This document shows positions 8,608-17,583 of a stretch of 64,000 nucleotides of DNA, piece by piece. The stretch comes from Halomarina litorea. GTDB lineage: Archaea > Halobacteriota > Halobacteria > Halobacteriales > Haloarculaceae. Numbering within the stretch: the first letter of the stretch is position 1; each line of letters starts with the position of its first letter. The translations under genes were made by a program, and so were the position numbers. The notes beneath the pieces were generated by a model. That model made no database searches, was not told the DNA's origin, and worked only from the letters and a program-made list of their open reading frames with translations. The stretch is from positions 2,005,655 to 2,069,654 of the forward strand of contig NZ_CP100448.1 in the NCBI RefSeq assembly GCF_024227715.1. Reading direction: 5' to 3'.

Positions 8608-8802
8608 ATGGCGAAAGGTAAGGTCGACTTCTTCAACGACACCGGCGGCTACGGTTTCATCACGACGGACGAGGCGGACGAGGACGTCTTCTTCCACATG
8701 GAAGACGTCGGCGGCCCGGACCTCGAAGAGGGGCAGGAAGTGGAGTTCGATATCGTGCAGGCCGACAAGGGCCCGCGCGCCAAGAACCTCCAGCGCCTGT
8801 AA
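8608..8802 (+). CDS. cspA: Cold-shock domain protein, copy 2 (tandem duplicate)
   Basis: A second 64-residue cold-shock protein, whose ATG starts two bases after the TAA of copy 1. It differs at scattered positions (ITTDEADED for ISTDDADED, FDIVQADKG for FDIEQADKG). The RNA-binding aromatic residues are unchanged, so both copies should be active. With no gap for a separate promoter it depends on the upstream start, and a hairpin follows its stop. The near identity suggests recent duplication or gene conversion. Confidence 0.96.
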   Translation: MAKGKVDFFNDTGGYGFITTDEADEDVFFHMEDVGGPDLEEGQEVEFDIVQADKGPRAKNLQRL

Positions 8803-8813
8803 CCAGGTCACTC

Positions 8814-8826
8814 GCCCCTTCGGGGC
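8814..8826 (+). terminator. Short GC hairpin after the cold-shock pair
   Basis: GCCCC-TTC-GGGGC forms a perfect 5-bp stem 12 bases after the stop at 8802. No strong T-tract follows, so it may be a terminator element or an RNA 3'-end stabiliser. Confidence 0.35.
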
Positions 8827-8891
8827 AGCACTAACGCATTCTCACCATTATCGACCGAACAGTTACCCGCAGGGCTCCCGACTGCGATGGT

Positions 8892-9518
8892 ATGACCTCC
8901 GACGTAACGGAACTCGCAGCGGGCGTCTACGACATCACCTGTGTCCGGCGTGCGGAGGGGCGCATCCGCGCCTTTCTCGTCGACGCCGACTCGCCCACCC
9001 TGTTCGACGCGGGCCTCCCGGACACGGCCGACACCCTCGTCGAGGGTATCGAGTCGACCGGCGTCACCCCCGAACAGGTCGCCGTGACTCACGCGGACTT
9101 CGACCACGTCGGCGGCGCGGACGCGGTCTGCGACGCCTTCGACGCCGACCTCCTCGTTCCGGAGGGGTCCGACCCCGACGTGGAGACCACCCCCACCTTC
9201 TACGGCGCGGGCGAGACGGTCGCCGGGTTCGAGGCCGTCCACGTCCCCGGCCACCGCGGCCACCAGCACGCCTGGGTCAACGAGGAGCGCGGGGTGGCCG
9301 TCCTCGCGGACGCCGTCAGCGGGGCCGACCAGCGCGGCCTCCCGCAGGGCTACTTCCACCTCCCGCCCGCGAAGTACACCGACGACCTCAACCTCGCGGA
9401 GGAGAACCTCGCCGCCTTCCGCGAGTACGACTTCGAGGTCGGACTCGTGTACCACGGCTCCTCGGTCCTCGACGGCGCGAGCGAGACCCTCCACGAGTAC
9501 GCGGCGATAGTGGAGTAG
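8892..9518 (+). CDS. MBL-fold metallo-hydrolase (glyoxalase II-like)
   Basis: A 208-residue MBL protein. The metal motif is THADFDHVGG, with Asp in place of the second His (HxDxDH), then HVPGHRGHQHAW supplying further His ligands and VLADAVSG supplying the bridging Asp. The length matches glyoxalase II-like or general thioesterase members rather than RNase Z. A weak hairpin separates it from the cold-shock genes. It ends 5 bp before a convergent flavoprotein gene. Substrate unknown. Confidence 0.83.
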   Translation: MTSDVTELAAGVYDITCVRRAEGRIRAFLVDADSPTLFDAGLPDTADTLVEGIESTGVTPEQVAVTHADFDHVGGADAVCDAFDADLLVPEGSDPDVETTPTFYGAGETVAGFEAVHVPGHRGHQHAWVNEERGVAVLADAVSGADQRGLPQGYFHLPPAKYTDDLNLAEENLAAFREYDFEVGLVYHGSSVLDGASETLHEYAAIVE

Positions 9519-9523
9519 ACCGA

Positions 9524-10573
9524 CTACTCGCCGTCGCCGTCCGCGATTCGCTCGCCCACCTCCAGTCCGTTCCGCAGGGCGGCGTGGACCCGGCCCTCGC
9601 CGGCCACCCAGTCACCCGCGAAGTAGAGGCTCGCGTCCTCGCACGCGAGGTGCGCGCCGCCCTCGACGCCCGCTTTCGGCTGTGCGTAGCGCCAGCCCTG
9701 ATAGTCTGTCCAGTCCGGGTCGGCGAACCGGCCCTCACCGAGCAGTTCGGCTACGTGTCCGACGGCCTCCGCGACCACCTCGTCGGAGTCGTCGTCGATT
9801 CGCTCCGCGGACCACTCCTGGCCCATCTGCGCGATGAGCAGCGACTCCCCCTCGGGGACGTGGCCGTCCTTGCACTCCTCGCGCGAGAGCCACCCGACCG
9901 GGTGGTCCTTGTCGGTGTTGACGGCGGCGTACCACGGGTACTCGGTGGGGAAGGGGTAGTGCAGGACGGCGGTGACGATGGAGACGTACTCGACGGACGC
10001 CACGGCGTCGTGGACCCTCGCCCGGCGGTCGTCGTCCCACGACATCGCCGAGAGGAGTTCGGCGGTCTGTGGGGCTGGGGGAGTGAGCAAGAGGGCGTCG
10101 AACGTCCCCAGTCCTTCGCCGTCGGCGTCCGCGAGCGTCCAGCGGTCGCGCCCCTCCTCGCTCTCGTGAGTGACGTCGCAGACGCGCGTAGCGTGTTCGA
10201 CGGTGGCGTCCGCGGTGGCGAACAGCCGTTTGCCCAGTTGGGTGAGACCCTCCGTGTAGGTCCACTTGTGCTCGTCGGCGTCCCGGCCCTCGGAGATGGT
10301 CCCGTCGGCCTCGAAGGCGTAGACGGGTTCCTCGACGTCGACGAGGCCCTCCGTGTCGAGGACGGACGTGAGGAGGTCGTTCACGCGGCCGTCGTCGCTC
10401 TTGACGTAGTTTGCGCCGTGGTCGTACCGGCAGTCGTCCCGCCGGCGGGTGGCCGCCCGGCCAGTGACGCCGCGTGACTTCTCGAAGACGGTCACCCGGT
10501 CGCCGGACTCGCGGAGGGCGTAGGCGGCCGCCGCACCGGCCGCGCCGGCACCGACGATGGCGATGTCGCGCAT
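9524..10573 (-). CDS. FAD-dependent oxidoreductase, renalase-like
   Basis: A 349-residue flavoprotein. The N-terminus MRDIAIVGAGAAGAAAAYAL is a textbook GxGxxG dinucleotide-binding fold, and VTVFEKSRGVTGRAATRR is the FAD-ribose/phosphate stretch of the renalase/amine-oxidase group. A C-terminal segment, LYFAGDWVAGEGRVHAALRNGLEVGERI, closes the FAD site. Renalase-type enzymes oxidise isomeric dihydronicotinamides or amines, but the substrate here is not known. ATG 10573 is preferred to the GTG six bases upstream because the Rossmann strand begins at once. It is convergent with the MBL gene and followed upstream by another MBL gene on the same strand. Confidence 0.85.
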   Translation of the reverse strand: MRDIAIVGAGAAGAAAAYALRESGDRVTVFEKSRGVTGRAATRRRDDCRYDHGANYVKSDDGRVNDLLTSVLDTEGLVDVEEPVYAFEADGTISEGRDADEHKWTYTEGLTQLGKRLFATADATVEHATRVCDVTHESEEGRDRWTLADADGEGLGTFDALLLTPPAPQTAELLSAMSWDDDRRARVHDAVASVEYVSIVTAVLHYPFPTEYPWYAAVNTDKDHPVGWLSREECKDGHVPEGESLLIAQMGQEWSAERIDDDSDEVVAEAVGHVAELLGEGRFADPDWTDYQGWRYAQPKAGVEGGAHLACEDASLYFAGDWVAGEGRVHAALRNGLEVGERIADGDGE

Positions 10574-10609
10574 ACTCACATCACGGGCGGGCGCGGCAAA
10601 AGACCGGGG

Positions 10610-11305
10610 TTAGAGGCGGTCCGCGAGGCTACGGAGGCGGGCGTCGGCGTTGCGGACGAACGGGACGCCGTGGCCGGGACAGATGGCCGACACCTCGCCC
10701 GCGCTGTCGGCGAACCGGCGGACGCTCCGACGCAGTTCGCGCATGTCGTAGGAGTCCCCCCAGAAGGGCGTCGTGAGTTCGCCGTCCGTCTCCCAGAGGA
10801 GGTCACCGACGAACGCCGTCCCGTCGTCGTGGACGTAGGCGGTGTGGCCGGGGTTGTGCCCGGGCGTGTGGTGGGCGGTGAACCCCGCGATGCGGTCGCC
10901 GCCCTCGACGGGCCGCAGGTCGGCGTCCGAGAGGTCGACCAGTCGGCGGACGGCCCGGTGGAACAGGCCCTTGTGGTGGACGAGCGGCGGGTCCCACGAC
11001 CCGCGGACGAGTGCCACGTCGCGCGCGCCGAGGTACACCGGGCAGTCGAACCGGCAGACGCCGCCGACGTGGTCGAGGTCGTAGTGCGTGAGGAGCACGC
11101 GGTCGACGTCACCCGTCTCGTAGCCCGCCGCGCGCAGTTCCGCGGGGAGCGAGCGGCGATTGAAGCGGAGGCCCGTGTCCACGAGCGTCACATCGCCCGT
11201 CCCGCGCGCGCCGTCCCGGTCCGTCTCGTGGACGTACGCGTTCACGACGACGGGTTCGCGCCAGCCCAGTTCGAGGCGTGTGGTGTCCACACCGAGTCGT
11301 TCCAT
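10610..11305 (-). CDS. MBL-fold metallo-hydrolase
   Basis: A 231-residue MBL protein with THYDLDHVGG as the metal motif (HxDxDH variant), HHTPGHNPGHTAYV carrying the third histidine, FVGDLLWE with the bridging Asp, and CPGHGVPF with a last His. It starts MERLGVDTTRLEL and resembles glyoxalase II/quinolone-resistance-type hydrolases. Its stop is 36 bp from the flavoprotein start on the same strand, so the two may share a transcript. Third MBL protein within 11 kb; no specific substrate can be assigned. Confidence 0.83.
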   Translation of the reverse strand: MERLGVDTTRLELGWREPVVVNAYVHETDRDGARGTGDVTLVDTGLRFNRRSLPAELRAAGYETGDVDRVLLTHYDLDHVGGVCRFDCPVYLGARDVALVRGSWDPPLVHHKGLFHRAVRRLVDLSDADLRPVEGGDRIAGFTAHHTPGHNPGHTAYVHDDGTAFVGDLLWETDGELTTPFWGDSYDMRELRRSVRRFADSAGEVSAICPGHGVPFVRNADARLRSLADRL

Positions 11306-11408
11306 CGTCGGGTGTAGGGGGAGCGCCCGGATAAGTCCTCCACGGACTCCGGGTCGACATCGGCGCTCGGCCGCGAGACTTTACCCGCGCGGGTGCGTCG
11401 GTTCCACC

Positions 11409-11825
11409 GTGAACCGGCGCTGGGCCCTCCCGTTCGGGTTCGCCATCGTGGTCGTCGCACAGGTCCTCGTCGCGGTGTTCGGCGGGACGCTCCTGACGGC
11501 CCCCTACGTGCTCGGCTACCTCCTGTTGACCCTCGCGGGGGGACTGTTCATCGTCGCCGGGACGGGCGAGACGCTGGTCGTCGGCGACCGCACCGTCCCG
11601 TGGTACCGGCTGGTCGGCCTCGCAGACGTCCTGCTGGCGGTCACGATGGTCGTCTGGTCCGTCGCGGACGCCACCGACGACGGGACGACGACGGCCGAAC
11701 TCCTCGTCCTCGTCGCCAGCGTGGGCGTGGCGCTCGCGCTCGGCTACGCGGGGATGGGCCTCGCGCGCGACCGGTCGCCGGCGCTGGCGCGTGAAGAGGA
11801 GGAGACCGCCGCGACGACGGAGTAG
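11409..11825 (+). CDS. Small membrane protein, four predicted helices
   Basis: A 138-residue protein starting at GTG (VNRRWALPFGFAIVVV). Four hydrophobic segments at roughly residues 7-27, 33-52, 72-92 and 98-120 indicate an integral membrane protein, with an acidic C-terminal tail ending EEEETAATTE on the cytoplasmic side by charge. It is convergent with elp3 (5 bp gap). Family not recognised and no functional residue stands out. Confidence 0.65.
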   Translation: MNRRWALPFGFAIVVVAQVLVAVFGGTLLTAPYVLGYLLLTLAGGLFIVAGTGETLVVGDRTVPWYRLVGLADVLLAVTMVVWSVADATDDGTTTAELLVLVASVGVALALGYAGMGLARDRSPALAREEEETAATTE

Positions 11826-11830
11826 CCGGC

Positions 11831-13486
11831 TCAGAGGTACGTCGAGACGTACGGGCCGTCCTGGTGGTAGCCCAGTTTCTCGCGGTAGTACTCGCGGACG
11901 CCGATGCCCGAGATGACCGAGAGCTTCCCGTAGCCGGCGTCGCGGGCGCGTCGTTCGGCCTCGCGGAGCAGTTTCGTCCCGTAGCCCCTGTGCTGAAAGT
12001 CGTCGTCGGAAGCGAGGCCGACGCCGACCTCGTTCCCGTAGACGTGGAGTTCGCGCACCACCGCGCCGTTCTCCAGTTCGCGGCGCACCGGGTCGCCGGG
12101 GAATCGCAGGCGGCAGAACCCGACGAGGAGGTCCTTCTCGGGGTCCTCGTAGCTGATGAACTGCTCGGTCCCCCCGCAGGCCTCGTACTCTAGCACATCG
12201 AGTTCGACGCGGTCCGGCGTCTCCTCGTTCATCCCCACCTCGCGACAGCGGATGCAGTCACACGTCCAGCCGTGTTCCTCCATGCGCTCGCGGGCCAGTT
12301 GCCTGAGGTTCGACTTCCAGACGCCCGCGTCGATGAAGTCGGCGGGGATGTCGCGCTGGACTCGCTGGAGGCGCGTGTACTTCGGAATCATCGACTTCAC
12401 CTCCGCGACGAGTTCGGCGGCCTCTTCGTTTCCCAGCGGGTCGTACTCGTCGCGCCGCCACATGTCGTAGGTGCGGGTCCCGCGGACGACGAGCGTGGGG
12501 TATATCTTCAGGTAGTCGGGCCGCCAGTCGCCGTTCTCGAACAGTTCGCGGAAGTCTTGCAGGCACATCTCGCGGTCCATCCCCGGCTGGCCGGGCATCA
12601 TGTGGAAGCCCACCTTGAACCCGGCGTCGCGCAGGCGGCGGTTCGCGTCCACGCTCGCCTGAATCCCGTGGCCGCGGTGCATCTCGCGGTTGATGCGCTC
12701 GTAGGTCGTCTGGACGCCGAGTTCCACCTTCGTCCCCCCGAGGTCGAGCATCCGGTCGATCTGCTCCGGGTCACACCAGTCGGGCTTGGTCTCGAAGGTG
12801 GTGCCGATGTTGCGAACGTCGGCCGTCTCGTTGGTCGCGACGACGTCCTCCAGATAGCGGAACTCGTACTCCTCGGGCGACTGGGCGAACGACTCGTCCT
12901 CGGCGGGTTCGGGTTCCTTCGTCACGTCGTAGTCGTTGAGCGCCTGCAGCGCCCGCTTGACGAACTCCTCCTGGTAGTCGTGGCTCCGGGCGGTCATCGT
13001 CCCGCCCATCAGGATGAGTTCCACCTTGTCGACGGGATGGCCGATCTTCCTGAGCTGTTCGAGGCGGAGCGTCACCTGCCCGTACGGGTCGTAGTCGTTC
13101 TGGACGCCGCGCGCGGCGGCGGGTTCGTGGCCGGTGTAGGACTGCGAGGAGTCGAACTCGCTCGCCGGCCCGCCGGGACAGTAGAGGCACTTCCCGTGGG
13201 GGCACATGTGCGGCGAGGTCATGATGGCGACGGGCGAGACGCCCGAGGCGGTGCGGACGGGCTTGCGCCGGAGGACGGGTTCGAGTTCCTCGCGGAGTTC
13301 GGGGTCCTGTTCGGCCGCGTAGTCGAGCAACTCGGAGTTCTTGGGGACCTTCGGCGCGGAGAACTCCGAACAGACGTCGAGTTTCGCGCTCTCTAGGTCC
13401 TCGCGGTCCACCTCGCCCGCGAGGATGCGCTCGACGAGCGCCTCGCAGACCCGCTCGAACGCGTCCGTCTCGGTTGCCGAGCTCAT
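11831..13486 (-). CDS. elp3: Elp3: tRNA uridine-34 5-carboxymethyl synthesis enzyme
   Basis: A 551-residue Elp3. The radical SAM cluster motif is C95-x4-C100-x2-C103 (MCPHGKCLYCPGG), and the surrounding SPVAIMTSPH, YDPYGQVTLRLEQL and ELGVQTTYERI segments are highly conserved in Elp3. The C-terminal acetyltransferase domain includes FQHRGYGTKLLREAE and ISGIGVREYYREKLGY. Archaeal Elp3 acts alone, using acetyl-CoA and SAM to make cm5U at tRNA wobble U34. Start ATG 13486 was chosen over the long upstream open frame because the text before it overlaps the next gene's end and is non-coding in style. Confidence 0.96.
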   Translation of the reverse strand: MSSATETDAFERVCEALVERILAGEVDREDLESAKLDVCSEFSAPKVPKNSELLDYAAEQDPELREELEPVLRRKPVRTASGVSPVAIMTSPHMCPHGKCLYCPGGPASEFDSSQSYTGHEPAAARGVQNDYDPYGQVTLRLEQLRKIGHPVDKVELILMGGTMTARSHDYQEEFVKRALQALNDYDVTKEPEPAEDESFAQSPEEYEFRYLEDVVATNETADVRNIGTTFETKPDWCDPEQIDRMLDLGGTKVELGVQTTYERINREMHRGHGIQASVDANRRLRDAGFKVGFHMMPGQPGMDREMCLQDFRELFENGDWRPDYLKIYPTLVVRGTRTYDMWRRDEYDPLGNEEAAELVAEVKSMIPKYTRLQRVQRDIPADFIDAGVWKSNLRQLARERMEEHGWTCDCIRCREVGMNEETPDRVELDVLEYEACGGTEQFISYEDPEKDLLVGFCRLRFPGDPVRRELENGAVVRELHVYGNEVGVGLASDDDFQHRGYGTKLLREAERRARDAGYGKLSVISGIGVREYYREKLGYHQDGPYVSTYL

Positions 13487-13550
13487 CGATTGTCGGAGCG
13501 AGGCGGCGCGGAGCAAAGAGCCTGCGGGTTCCGCGCGGCCCTCGACCGCC

Positions 13551-14423
13551 TCACCCGACGGTCGTCGCGTCGCTGTCGTCCCCGGACGAAGTCGAGGCGT
13601 CCCTCCGGTCCTCGCGTTCGGCGAGGAACGCCCGTACCGCCTCCGTGAAGAACGCGGGATTGTCGAGGTTCGAGGCGTGGGCACCGTCGGGCACCTCGAC
13701 GACTCGCGCGCCGGGTATCGAGGCGGCCATCAGCGCCGCGTGGCGCTTCACGAACCCCATCTCGTGTTCCCCGTAGACGACGAGCGTCGGGACCGCAACC
13801 GTCGAGAGGTCGATGTCGGTCTCCGGGAACTGGACGAGCGCCTCGACGACCTTGGCGAACTCGTCGGTCGTCATCCTCGGACCACCCGCCCGGACCTCGC
13901 CGATTCGCTCGTAGTCGCCGCTGGCCTCCTCGCCCCGGACGCGCTCCTGGAACCACACCATCGCCCGTTCGACGCGTTCGTACCCGACGAGTCGCGCCGG
14001 GAGGACGGTGCCCCGGAGCATCGCCCACTGGAGGCGTTCGGGCCACCGCCAGTCGCCGGGGGTGAACGTGTCGGCGAGGACGAGCCCCGAGAGCCGGTCG
14101 GGGTAGCGCGTCGCGTAGGCCTGCGCGACGGCCCCGCCCAGCGAGAGGCCGCAGACGACGGGCCGGTCGAGGTCGAGAGCCTCGACGAGGGCGGCGAGGT
14201 CGTCGGCGAACAGGTCGACGGAGTACGACTCGCGGTCGGAGCCGCCGGTCCGCCCGTGGCCGCGCACGTCGTAGGCGACGACGGTGTACTCGTCGCTCAG
14301 CGCCTCCATCTGCGGCTCCCACTGGCCGTGGTCGACGATGGCCCCGTGGACGAAGACGACGGACGGACCGTCGCCCCGTCGCTCGTAGTAGGTCGTGACG
14401 TCACCGGTCCGAATCGTGGGCAT
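13551..14423 (-). CDS. Alpha/beta-fold hydrolase
   Basis: A 290-residue alpha/beta hydrolase. The oxyanion-hole strand VVFVHGAIVD is near residue 23, the nucleophile elbow GLSLGG places Ser94, and a C-terminal histidine lies in DGAHASNLDNP. The acid position reads YGEHEMGF, so Glu may stand in for Asp. It resembles non-haem perhydrolase/3-oxoadipate enol-lactonase-type proteins, but the substrate is open. An Asp/Ser-rich tail of about 20 residues follows the fold. It lies 64 bp upstream of elp3 on the same strand. Confidence 0.83.
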   Translation of the reverse strand: MPTIRTGDVTTYYERRGDGPSVVFVHGAIVDHGQWEPQMEALSDEYTVVAYDVRGHGRTGGSDRESYSVDLFADDLAALVEALDLDRPVVCGLSLGGAVAQAYATRYPDRLSGLVLADTFTPGDWRWPERLQWAMLRGTVLPARLVGYERVERAMVWFQERVRGEEASGDYERIGEVRAGGPRMTTDEFAKVVEALVQFPETDIDLSTVAVPTLVVYGEHEMGFVKRHAALMAASIPGARVVEVPDGAHASNLDNPAFFTEAVRAFLAEREDRRDASTSSGDDSDATTVG

Positions 14424-14526
14424 CTCCCTACAGTATGGTCACGTCAGCGTTTGAACCTGTCTCGCACTGGTCAGAGCGTCGGCGCGCTCGCCGGGGCGAC
14501 GAACAGAAGAAGCGGGTCGGGAGTGT

Positions 14527-16758
14527 CTACGCGAGGTCCGCGATGGCGTCGACGACGGCGTCGACGACGGCGTCGCGTTCGCCGGCGACGAACTCGATGC
14601 GGTTGCGGCCGCCGCGGGCGGCGACGCCCGCGTCCTCGACCGCCTCGGCGGCCCGGTCGGCCACCCTCCGCACGTCGAGGTCGAACGTGGAGCGGACGTG
14701 GAGTTCGTCCGTCCCGACGCCCAGCGTGACGAACGCCCCGTCACGGTTGCGCCGGTGAATCTCGTCGAGCAGGAGTCCCGTCGGCGGGAAGTCGAAGCGG
14801 TGGGTGAACGCGTCCGTGTCGAGGACGGCGAAGGCGACACCGCCCTCGGAGCGCGTCTCGAGGTTCGCCTCGGCCGTCTCCACCTCGGTGGCGAGTTTCT
14901 CGCGGAACTGCTCGCTGATCTGTTCGGCGAGGCCCGCCGTGTCCTCGAACAGGAGGTCGATGACGAGTTCGCGCTTGTCCTCGTAGGACTGGTAGTACGC
15001 CTCCAGCGCGATGGCCTCGCGCAGGCGCTCGACGCGGTCGGCGTCGTAGCCCGCCTCGCCGGCGAGGTCGACGTACGCGTCGGGGGCGTCCTCCCAGAAG
15101 CTCACGGCGGGGAGGTGGCGCAGGTCGTCGGCCACGCCGTCGTTGACGTGGGCGGCGACGTTCGCGGCGAGTGCGGTCGCGCTAGTGTCGCTCTCGCTCC
15201 CGGCGAGCGCGGGGTTGACGACGGCGTCCCCGTCCTCTGCGATCTCCTCGTCGGCCGCGCCGCCGTCGATGACGACGCGGTCGGCGCCGTACACCGACAG
15301 GAGGCCGAACCCGTCGAGAGAGTCGCGGGTGGTGCCCGCGGCGGCGAAGACGACGAGCGGGAGCTTCTCGTCGTGCCGCTCGCGGTTCGAGAGCATCGAC
15401 GTGGTGTCCTTCGTCGCGTCGTCCATGTCGTAGACGCCGTCCTCCAGCGGGCGACGGTCGAAGTAGTGGTAGGCGGCGTCCGAGTCCGTGTGCTCCTCCG
15501 CGACGAGGGGGAGGACGGCACGCTCGATGGCCGCGCCGGCGAGGTAGCCGTCCACGCTGGCGTCGTGGCGGACGATGACCGGGCGGGACTCGATGACGGC
15601 CCGGCGGATGGCGGTGGCGGCCTCGCGGATGCCGTCGAGGGAGTCCTCGACTGCGGGGTCGTCGGCGAGCGGTTCGAGTTCCGCGGGACGGGCGCGCTCG
15701 TCGAGTGCGTCGTCCATCCGGCCGGTGACCGTGGCGGCCTCGTCGTCGTCGAGAACGACCAGCGCCTCGGTCTCGACCTGCAGTTCGCCGCGGCGTTCGC
15801 GGACCTCGCCGTCGAGTCGGACGAGGTCACCCCGGTCGACGTCGGGGTAGGCGCGGACGCCCGCCTCCACGAACGCGGCGCAGTCGACGACGCCCGTCTC
15901 GTCGCGCAGTTCGAACACGGTCGGTCCGCTGGTCTGCCGGGCGGTGACGATACGCCCCTCCAGGCGGACGACCTCCTGGAGGTGGTCGCGCAGGGAGTCG
16001 ACGCTGACGCGCTCGATGTCGGCCGCCTCCTCGGTCTCGGGGCGTTCCTGCTGGACCACCGCGCCCTCCTCGGAGCCGCGCTCGGACCGGCCCCCGGCGT
16101 CCGTCTCGACCGACCCGCTCCCCGGCGAGGCGGCGCCGTCCTCCGTGGCTCCGGCGTCGGACTCGATGCCCTCGTCTGAGTCGGTGTCGGGCCCGGACCG
16201 GTCGAGCCGCGTGTCCGACTGGCCCTCGGCCGCGGCGGCCTCGTCCCCGCCTTCGGGTTCGGGTTCGGCCTCGGACTCGGCCTCGCTCTCGTCCTCACTG
16301 TCCGGGTCGGGGGTTCGGACCTCCGGCGTCGGCGGTTCCGCCTCGCTCTCGGAGGCCGCGCCCTCCTCCTCCTCGGGGAGGAAGGTCGGTTCGTCGGCGT
16401 TCGGGTCGTCGACGAGTGCGCCGCGGAACTCCCGTTCGGCCTGCCGGATGGACCAGCCGAGGTCGACGTTCCCGTTGTCCCGGACGTTCTTCACCTGTAC
16501 GAAGACGGTGTCGCCCGGTTCCCAGGTGAGGCTCTCCAGTCGCCGGTCGAGTTCGCTCCGGTGGAGGAGACCGGTGACGTGGTCGCCGATGTCGATGAAC
16601 ACGCCGAAGTCGGCGTAGCCGTCGACGGACCCGCGGTAGAAGCGGCCGTTGGTCAGTTGGTCGGGGCTCGTTCCTCGGAACTCGAAGACGACGTCCTCTT
16701 CGTGGCTCTGGCAGATGCGGCCGTCAGTCGACGTGCCGCAGATGATACAGCTACCCAT
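14527..16758 (-). CDS. S1 and OB-fold nucleic-acid-binding protein with DHH/RecJ-like phosphoesterase region
   Basis: A 743-residue multidomain protein. It begins with a zinc knuckle (CIICGTSTDGRICQSH). An S1 domain at about 35-105 (FYRGSVDGYADFGVFIDI, VTGLLHRSEL) and an acidic low-complexity linker at about 130-240 follow. Next is an OB fold at about 255-345 (VVRLEGRIVTARQTSGPTVF). The last ~380 residues form a RecJ/DHH-type phosphoesterase region (RPVIVRHDASVDGYLAGAA, DRVVIDGGAADEE). The DHH signature itself is degenerate (RHDAS), so nuclease activity is unsure. Related haloarchaeal RecJ paralogues work in replication and repair. Confidence 0.8.
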   Translation of the reverse strand: MGSCIICGTSTDGRICQSHEEDVVFEFRGTSPDQLTNGRFYRGSVDGYADFGVFIDIGDHVTGLLHRSELDRRLESLTWEPGDTVFVQVKNVRDNGNVDLGWSIRQAEREFRGALVDDPNADEPTFLPEEEEGAASESEAEPPTPEVRTPDPDSEDESEAESEAEPEPEGGDEAAAAEGQSDTRLDRSGPDTDSDEGIESDAGATEDGAASPGSGSVETDAGGRSERGSEEGAVVQQERPETEEAADIERVSVDSLRDHLQEVVRLEGRIVTARQTSGPTVFELRDETGVVDCAAFVEAGVRAYPDVDRGDLVRLDGEVRERRGELQVETEALVVLDDDEAATVTGRMDDALDERARPAELEPLADDPAVEDSLDGIREAATAIRRAVIESRPVIVRHDASVDGYLAGAAIERAVLPLVAEEHTDSDAAYHYFDRRPLEDGVYDMDDATKDTTSMLSNRERHDEKLPLVVFAAAGTTRDSLDGFGLLSVYGADRVVIDGGAADEEIAEDGDAVVNPALAGSESDTSATALAANVAAHVNDGVADDLRHLPAVSFWEDAPDAYVDLAGEAGYDADRVERLREAIALEAYYQSYEDKRELVIDLLFEDTAGLAEQISEQFREKLATEVETAEANLETRSEGGVAFAVLDTDAFTHRFDFPPTGLLLDEIHRRNRDGAFVTLGVGTDELHVRSTFDLDVRRVADRAAEAVEDAGVAARGGRNRIEFVAGERDAVVDAVVDAIADLA

Positions 16759-16802
16759 TACCAGAAACTACCTGTCGGGGTTGAAACGGTTGTCGGAATC
16801 GC

Positions 16803-17489
16803 TTAGACCAACTGGACCGCGAGTGTCAGGTCCACGAGCGCCGCGCCCGTCGCGTTCGTCTCGTTCGAGACTGCCCAGAGGAGCCGTCCGTCTGCCATCT
16901 GCGCGGCGGCCGCGAATCCGCGAAAGCCGTAGCCGAAGACGAGGACGCCCGGCAGGACCGTCGCCACGAGCGCCCGCGGCCACGAGAGGTCGTGGACCGT
17001 CCCGATACCGACGACGAGGAGGACGAAGCCGTAGCCGGCGGCGAGCGACTGTAGGACCGGAACCGGCGCGCCCGAGAGGGCACACGGCGCGGTGGCGTAG
17101 GCGACGGCCTGTACGGTCTGACTCACGCCCGCGCGCTCGCCGACCACGCCGACCGCCGAGAGGACGACGAGCAGGACGGTCTGGAGCGCCGCCGTGAGGT
17201 GGAGCGCGAGGGGGGCGGCGATGAGCGCCGCCACGAGCAGGGCGAACCCGAGACTCGCCGTCGGGCGGCCCGCGATGACCGGCACCTGCGCCGGGTCGAG
17301 GAGGAATCGGACGGTCACGTGCGCCAGCGTCACCGCGACGGCGAACACCAGCCCCGGCGCCTGGTCGCCCGGCGCGACCCCGTTCCGGAAGAACCGCCGC
17401 GGGCGGACCATCACCTCGGCCCACGCGCGCAGGAGGCCCGCCGGTCCCCGGTCCCGCCCACCCGACGGCGTCTCGACCCACTGAGTCAC
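16803..17489 (-). CDS. YIP1-family integral membrane protein
   Basis: A 228-residue membrane protein. The start is placed at the GTG giving MTQWVETPSGGRDRG, which matches the typical amphipathic lead-in (RPRRFFRNGVAPGDQAPG) of haloarchaeal YIP1 proteins. About five hydrophobic segments follow, including LALHLTAALQTVLLVVLSAV and ATAPCALSGAPVPVLQSLA. The family has no established archaeal role. It sits 44 bp downstream of the S1/DHH gene's start codon side, on the same strand, and may use its own promoter. Confidence 0.75.
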   Translation of the reverse strand: MTQWVETPSGGRDRGPAGLLRAWAEVMVRPRRFFRNGVAPGDQAPGLVFAVAVTLAHVTVRFLLDPAQVPVIAGRPTASLGFALLVAALIAAPLALHLTAALQTVLLVVLSAVGVVGERAGVSQTVQAVAYATAPCALSGAPVPVLQSLAAGYGFVLLVVGIGTVHDLSWPRALVATVLPGVLVFGYGFRGFAAAAQMADGRLLWAVSNETNATGAALVDLTLAVQLV

Positions 17490-17583
17490 GTGCGTGAGGA
17501 CTCGTGGACACCGCAAAGGGGTTGCGGGATTCTCTCGGTGTGCCACCGCCAATTATTTAACTATTCGTGAAAGTAACTGAGTA

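Noticed and set aside
8814-8826. Classical T-tract terminator after the cold-shock genes
   Set aside because: Hairpin present but no T run; listed only as a low-confidence terminator.
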